Shown piece by piece: positions 1 to 5,625 of a stretch of 5,625 bases of DNA (positions within the stretch are counted from its first letter, which is position 1; every line of letters starts with the position of its first letter). The stretch is from contig WFQT01000155.1 of NCBI GenBank assembly GCA_015486895.1, positions 1 through 5,625 on the forward strand, written 5' to 3'. The DNA comes from Anaerolineae bacterium. GTDB lineage: Bacteria; Chloroflexota; Anaerolineae; JAADDB01. A program made the translations under genes and the position numbers. The notes below the pieces were generated by a model. The model had not been told where the DNA came from. It saw nothing but the letters and a program-made list of their open reading frames with translations, and searched no databases.

Positions 1-2421
1 CAGTGTGGCCGTGGGTGTAATCGTAGGCGTCGCGGTAGCTGTCGGCGTCCAGGTTGGTATTCTGGTTGCTACAGGCGTTGGGGTGAAGGTGGGCGGCGGT
101 GGCTGATTCACGTCGAAGCGGTAAATGCCGCCGCTGGCTGCTAACCAGAGCACGTTAGGCTCCGCCGGTCTGATTTCAATGCGCAAGATCGTTTGATCTT
201 GCCACTCGTGGCCGTTGAATTTCTCCCAGTGTACGCCGCCATCCGTGCTGTGGAACAGGCCGTGACGGCTGCCCAGGTAGAGATGTTGGCTATTTGTTGG
301 ATCCATAACTAGGTCGAAAAGGCCAGAATCGGCAGTGGGCTGTTCTCCCGGTGGCACGGTCACCGACTGTAAGCCATCGTTGCTGAAGTACCATCCTTCG
401 CCGCCATTGCTGCTGCGCCAGACGCCGTGGGGGTCGGCAAACCAGACGCGATCCGCGTTGGCCTGGTCCACCAGCAGCCCGCCAATCCAGGAGATTAGCG
501 GAGCACCACTACCGACAGGTGCCGCGGTCTGCCAGGTTTGACCGCCATCCCAGCTTCGCATAATGGTGCTATTACCGCCTTCGGAAATGGCGGCAACAAA
601 AACTGTGTTCCAATTTGCCCCGGCTGCTTGCAAGTTCGTGGGCGTGTAAACGCCAAAATTGGTGCTGCTCTGGTGGCTGAAAGTCTGGCCACCGTTCTCG
701 CTGCGATAGACACCGTCGCAACCTAAAGCGTACAACCAATCTTTGTTGCTGCTGTGCACCTGTGCCGGGGTCAAGTCTACACCGTTGACCATTTCGCTCC
801 AATGCACGCCGCCATCGTTACTACGATAGGAAGGTACTGGTGGGCCCCCTGCAAAACAAGGATAACCGTCGCCGCCGTAGAGCCGCTGCGGCAAGCTGGG
901 ACTGACAATGAAATCGTTGACCGGTGCACTGGCCGTTTGCAGTGTCCAGGATTGTCCTCCATCGTCGCTCCGGTACACCTTTTGCCCCGCTGCCAATCGT
1001 TGCCTGGACTGTGGCTGATGGAGTTGTAACGCCCGGGGCAGGCGGGCGGTCATGGATGCCTGGCCGGTGAAGGCATAGAGCGTGTTGCTCCCCGTAGAGG
1101 CTGCGATCCAGTTGGCCCATTCTCCTTCGATGATCAGGGATTCTGGCCCCGGCTGTGGCAAACCGGTTGGCGTTGGCCAGGGCGTATAAGTTGGCGTCGG
1201 GGTGGGGGAGGGCACCGCACTGAGAAAGGTCCAGCGCATGGCGTCGAAAGCGATGCGGGTAGAACCCACGGCCTCACCGCTGTTGTCCCCCAGGAGTACG
1301 TAACCGCTATCGTCGGCATTGAAGAAGAATTCACCTAAAGTGATCCAGTTGCTGCCAGAGGTTTGTTGGTTGCCGGGGACATGTACATCTTGGCTGGCAG
1401 TGTGAATCACATACGGCGCTGAGTGGGTGCTGCTGTTTACTGACGGGATGAACGCGTCCACCCGCCAGATCCCGGCTCGCGGCAAATGGGGCCGCCAGGT
1501 GGCGTAATTGACTCGCGTACTGCCGTTGGTGTAAGTCCAGACACTGTCGTCGGCCCAACCGACCGTTGCTTCATGCCAGTATTCCGGTGGGCCGAAACGC
1601 TGGAATGCTGCATCGCCGTCGTCAATGATAATCGTCGGCACAGTTGGAGTCGGTGTGGGCGTTATAGCCGGCATAGTAGCCGTTGGTGTTGAGGTGAATG
1701 TCGGTGTGGAGGTATTCGTCGGTGTTATGCTGGGAGGCAATGTTGCTGTTGGTGTAGGGGTAGCCTGGGGGCCGAAAGGCAAATTGCGCACCGCCATAGG
1801 GGCAAACCCGCGGGCGGAAACGGCTGAAGTTGGTGTCGGGGTTGCATAAGTACAAACGGTCAGCGAAGCGTTATCAATATACCAGCTTGTCAAACCGCCA
1901 TAGCCGTTGTTGTAGGTTCCGAATTGGATTTTGACTGTGCGGCCGCGATAGTTGGTCAGATCAAAAGAGCGCTCTTCCCACGTATGGTGATCATCATTGG
2001 AATTCAGTAACATGGTCAAAACATAGTCATACTTGTTCAAGAGGAGCAAATAATATGTATCGTAAGGGTCAGGAGCAATGGCATAGTTGTGAAAAGTTAA
2101 GGTGACGCTGACAACATCGGGAGGGATGATGATGGTTTGCTGGGCATCGGAGTAACTGGCCTTGTTGCCATGACCGGCTGGAATGCCGGTGCGCAAGCTA
2201 CGGTTACCTTCGTAAGCGTAGTCCTGGCTATAGCCGGCCGAATACACTGTGGGGATGAAGTTCCACCCCTCATCATCCTCAAAACCGCCGTTGATGAGGA
2301 TGTTTTGGCAGGTGAGAGGTAAGTCAGCATGTACATCCTCACTATGCAAAGCACGCATCCAGAGGAATAAAGCCAGCAAGATGACGATCAGCGTGTATAG
2401 AGCAGCAGTTCTTTTTTTCAT
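1..2421 (-). CDS. Secreted multidomain protein: CBM-like domain, golvesin-like domain, Asp-box propeller (C-terminus missing)
   Basis: The minus frame is open from ATG at 2421-2419 to base 1, giving 807 codons with no stop. Residues 1-32 form a signal peptide: MKKR start, hydrophobic run at about 8-24, and likely cleavage after V-H-A32. Residues 33-192 resemble a carbohydrate-binding beta-sandwich, with NGGFE at 44-48 and WYIDN near the end; C38 and C190 could pair. A Thr/Pro linker (about 193-263) leads to a golvesin C-terminal-like domain (264-400). A second linker (401-427) leads to six Asp boxes (485-732). A new Thr/Pro linker begins near 774, so at least one more domain probably follows. 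No catalytic residues of a known enzyme family are visible. A surface or extracellular binding role is an inference, and the ligand is unknown. The start is supported by a strong Shine-Dalgarno. An in-frame ATG at 2472-2470 lacks one and would put 17 residues before the signal. Residues 463-480 may be read in the wrong frame. Confidence 0.9.
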   Translation of the reverse strand, partial: MKKRTAALYTLIVILLALFLWMRALHSEDVHADLPLTCQNILINGGFEDDEGWNFIPTVYSAGYSQDYAYEGNRSLRTGIPAGHGNKASYSDAQQTIIIPPDVVSVTLTFHNYAIAPDPYDTYYLLLLNKYDYVLTMLLNSNDDHHTWEERSFDLTNYRGRTVKIQFGTYNNGYGGLTSWYIDNASLTVCTYATPTPTSAVSARGFAPMAVRNLPFGPQATPTPTATLPPSITPTNTSTPTFTSTPTATMPAITPTPTPTVPTIIIDDGDAAFQRFGPPEYWHEATVGWADDSVWTYTNGSTRVNYATWRPHLPRAGIWRVDAFIPSVNSSTHSAPYVIHTASQDVHVPGNQQTSGSNWITLGEFFFNADDSGYVLLGDNSGEAVGSTRIAFDAMRWTFLSAVPSPTPTPTYTPWPTPTGLPQPGPESLIIEGEWANWIAASTGSNTLYAFTGQASMTARLPRALQLHQPQSRQRLAAGQKVYRSDDGGQSWTLQTASAPVNDFIVSPSLPQRLYGGDGYPCFAGGPPVPSYRSNDGGVHWSEMVNGVDLTPAQVHSSNKDWLYALGCDGVYRSENGGQTFSHQSSTNFGVYTPTNLQAAGANWNTVFVAAISEGGNSTIMRSWDGGQTWQTAAPVGSGAPLISWIGGLLVDQANADRVWFADPHGVWRSSNGGEGWYFSNDGLQSVTVPPGEQPTADSGLFDLVMDPTNSQHLYLGSRHGLFHSTDGGVHWEKFNGHEWQDQTILRIEIRPAEPNVLWLAASGGIYRFDVNQPPPPTFTPTPVATRIPTWTPTATATPTITPTATL
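121..1140 (-). other. Domain: Asp-box (BNR/YCF48-like) beta-propeller region
   Basis: Residues 428-767. Six Asp boxes of the form S-x-(D/N)-G-G-x-x-(W/F) occur at residues 485-492, 534-541, 574-581, 623-630, 670-677 and 725-732, so spacing is about 40-55 residues. Each is preceded by an aromatic strand such as VYR, SYR or VWR. Asp boxes sit in the turns of propeller blades in sialidases, YCF48-like proteins and VPS10 domains. The catalytic Arg triad and Tyr of sialidases are not recognisable, so a binding or structural propeller is more likely than a glycosidase. Confidence 0.85.
1222..1632 (-). other. Domain: golvesin C-terminal-like module
   Basis: Residues 264-400 of the secreted protein. 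The order of elements matches the golvesin C-terminal/Xly-type module: opening IIIDDGD, a W-x-Y core strand, W309-R-P-x-LP-x-AG-x-W followed by V-x-A-F-I-P, then APYVIH, a Q-Q pair (352-353), W-x-x-LG-x-F-F-F, and closing DAMRW. This module is usually an accessory, probably binding, domain in extracellular bacterial proteins. Assignment is from remembered family pattern, with no search run. Confidence 0.75.
1633..1845 (-). repeat. Thr/Pro-rich linker repeat in the secreted protein
   Basis: Residues 193-263 are dominated by T-P-T, S-T-P-T and A-T-P-T units and join the CBM-like and golvesin-like domains. The underlying DNA is a degenerate repeat of ggtgt/cggtgt on the plus strand. The linker is interrupted at 204-217 by a non-repetitive segment, RGFAPMAVRNLPFG. 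Similar linkers lie at about residues 401-427 (bases 1141-1221) and from about 774 to the window edge (bases 1-102). Such linkers are flexible, extracellular and often glycosylated; glycosylation here is not shown. Confidence 0.85.
1846..2325 (-). other. Domain: N-terminal carbohydrate-binding-like beta-sandwich
   Basis: Residues 33-192 of the secreted protein. The opening ILINGGFE, an early Trp (W53), a central stretch of alternating hydrophobic residues and a closing SWYIDNASLTV form the usual outline of the CBM4/9-like and related jelly-roll modules that follow signal peptides in many Chloroflexota exported proteins. Cysteines at 38 and 190 bracket the domain. The fold is inferred from these end motifs only. 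It could equally be another galactose-binding-like or MAM-like module, and sugar binding is not shown. Confidence 0.6.
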
Positions 2422-2427
2422 CAGAAG

Positions 2428-2436
2428 CTCCTCCCC
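2428..2436 (-). promoter_or_regulatory. Shine-Dalgarno of the secreted-protein gene
   Basis: On the minus strand this reads GGGGAGGAG. Its AGGAG core ends 6 bases before the ATG at 2421. It is the only strong ribosome binding site near this end of the gene and fixes the start chosen. Confidence 0.85.
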
Positions 2437-2474
2437 AGAAGTAGATACTAAGCCAACCCTACAACGAGGCATTT

Positions 2475-2517
2475 CTGTTAAGAAGTTCAACTTTCGCGAG
2501 AAGTTGAACTTCTACAG
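2475..2517. repeat. Perfect 13-bp inverted repeat with short outer stem
   Basis: AGAAGTTCAACTT at 2481-2493 is exactly complementary to 2501-2513, with a 7-base loop TCGCGAG. CTGT at 2475-2478 pairs with ACAG at 2514-2517, leaving a two-base TA bulge. No T-run follows on either strand, so an intrinsic terminator is unlikely. It lies 54 bases or more upstream of the minus-strand start codon and could be an operator, an RNA leader hairpin or the end of a mobile repeat. Confidence 0.8.
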
Positions 2518-2542
2518 TAAAAAGTCACGGCAACGCCTACAA

Positions 2543-2585
2543 GGTCGCCCTCTGGCGACTGGGTTCCAACCTGCGCAGGCAGGTT
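2543..2585. repeat. Two adjacent small hairpins
   Basis: The first is GTCGCC (2544-2549), loop CTCT, GGCGAC (2554-2559), with a possible outer G-T pair. The second is AACCTGC (2568-2574), loop GCAG, GCAGGTT (2579-2585). Both stems are perfect and are 8 bases apart. Such paired hairpins are common in REP/BIME-like intergenic elements, but a family assignment needs other copies from the genome. Confidence 0.65.
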
Positions 2586-2710
2586 TCGTGATTTTTACCG
2601 CAATTTCAATCGCCGGTTCATGTTACAACAACTCGGAAATTTACAAAAAGTCGCCGCGACGGGTTATCGAGTCCGCCGGAGCAGACTATTTGGAGCCGCC
2701 GGAGGGCAGC

Positions 2711-2758
2711 TTGGCAAACGTAGGTGCGGTTTTCAACCGCTGACCGTTGCTGAGCCAA
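2711..2758. repeat. Interrupted long hairpin
   Basis: The core GCGGTT (2726-2731), loop TTC, AACCGC (2735-2740) is enclosed by AACG/CGTT (2717-2720 with 2745-2748) and TTGGC/GCCAA (2711-2715 with 2754-2758), with asymmetric internal loops. It marks the secA-side end of the repeat cluster. The sequence downstream on the plus strand is AAAATCTCATTTT, which has no clear terminator T-tract directly after the stem. Confidence 0.55.
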
Positions 2759-2760
2759 AA

Positions 2761-2978
2761 ATCTCATTTTCGCCGGGCTTCAGTTGTCAATCTGAGATGA
2801 TAACATGTGAACTCTTAATGAGAAGACGGCGGAGGTTATCTCTTTGATACGGCGAGGCGGTGGTATCTGATCTGTTGTCGCCAGGGTAACTTCTGCAATC
2901 GCCACGGCTGTAGTATAATACCTCAATTGTTAGCAGGTGTAATGATAATGCCTGGAATTCAGATGGAGCGTAGTGAGA
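2761..2978 (+). promoter_or_regulatory. secA upstream region with probable -10 box
   Basis: These roughly 220 bases before secA contain a perfect TATAAT at 2914-2919, 59 bases before the ATG. The hexamer 17 bases upstream (TTCTGC, 2891-2896) is a poor -35, and no extended -10 TG is present, so the promoter is probable rather than certain. A second, weaker candidate is TTGATA (2844-2849) with TCTGAT (2866-2871), spacer 16. No riboswitch or secM-like gene is recognisable. A short inverted pair ATCTCA/TGAGAT lies at 2761-2766 and 2794-2799. Confidence 0.45.

Positions 2979-5625
<2,647 letters not shown>

Larger units (their letters stand above)
2471..2760. repeat. Intergenic cluster of inverted and direct repeats
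   Basis: About 290 non-coding bases hold several separate hairpin-forming inverted repeats: 2475-2517, 2543-2560, 2568-2585 and 2711-2758. There is also an odd palindrome GTCGCCGCGAC at 2650-2660. Two direct repeats occur: AAAAAGTC-NNN-GC-N-ACG at 2519-2535 and 2645-2661, and CCGCCGGAG at 2673-2681 and 2696-2704. The density of unrelated stems, and the lack of T-runs after them, argue against a single terminator. The cluster looks like a dispersed intergenic repeat element or remnant. Frames across it are repeat-derived and do not look like genes. Its position implies it could form part of the long 5' leader of the minus-strand gene; I found no convincing promoter for that gene. Confidence 0.6.

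Noticed and set aside
121..1140. Sialidase enzyme
   Set aside because: Asp boxes alone do not make a sialidase. The Arg triad, the FRIP-like motif and the catalytic Tyr/Glu context are not recognisable.
1625..1849. Plus-strand frame encoding a Val/Gly-rich repeat peptide
   Set aside because: It is the antisense image of the Thr/Pro linker codons (ACN CCN read backwards), so the repeat is a by-product.
2475..2517. Intrinsic terminator
   Set aside because: The stem is strong but no T-run follows it on either strand, and both flanking genes read away from it.
2422..2560. Clear sigma-70 promoter for the minus-strand gene
   Set aside because: TAGTAT near 2449 resembles a -10 but has no -35 at acceptable spacing, so I do not call it.
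2249..2743. Plus-strand open frame of 164 codons running from the secreted-protein gene into the intergenic region
   Set aside because: Its first part is antisense to the signal-peptide region and its second part is built from the inverted repeats. It has no ribosome binding site and no recognisable domain.

Overview
The window most resembles chromosomal DNA of a Chloroflexota bacterium, probably of the Anaerolineae type. The evidence is moderate GC content, a secreted multidomain protein with long Thr-Pro linkers and Asp-box repeats, and a SecA enlarged by several insertions. This placement is inferred from protein style; there is no marker rRNA here.

Layout: two large divergent genes, each cut by a window edge, are separated by about 560 bases of non-coding DNA. 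The left part (1-2421, minus strand) is one uninterrupted frame of 807 codons whose C-terminal end lies beyond base 1. It encodes an exported protein: signal peptide, carbohydrate-binding-like beta-sandwich, Thr/Pro linker, golvesin C-terminal-like domain, second linker, six Asp-box (BNR/YCF48-like) propeller repeats, then the start of a third linker. The right part (2979-5625, plus strand) is secA, the ATPase motor of the Sec preprotein translocase. It has 882 codons in the window, with the helical scaffold/wing remainder and C-terminal tail beyond the right edge.

The intergenic part has two zones. Bases 2471-2760, next to the secreted-protein gene, carry a cluster of inverted repeats and short direct repeats that resembles a dispersed intergenic repeat element. 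Bases 2761-2978 hold the secA leader, with a perfect -10 hexamer at 2914-2919.

The two genes have no obvious operon relation. The only functional link is generic: the left protein has an N-terminal export signal, and SecA drives export of such proteins. I found no RNA gene, CRISPR array, transposase or phage gene. The observations most worth following are a roughly 210-residue helical insertion in SecA at the position of the E. coli VAR subdomain, a coiled-coil insertion near the SecA N-terminus, the intergenic inverted-repeat cluster, and a short stretch of the secreted protein that looks read out of frame between two homopolymer runs.
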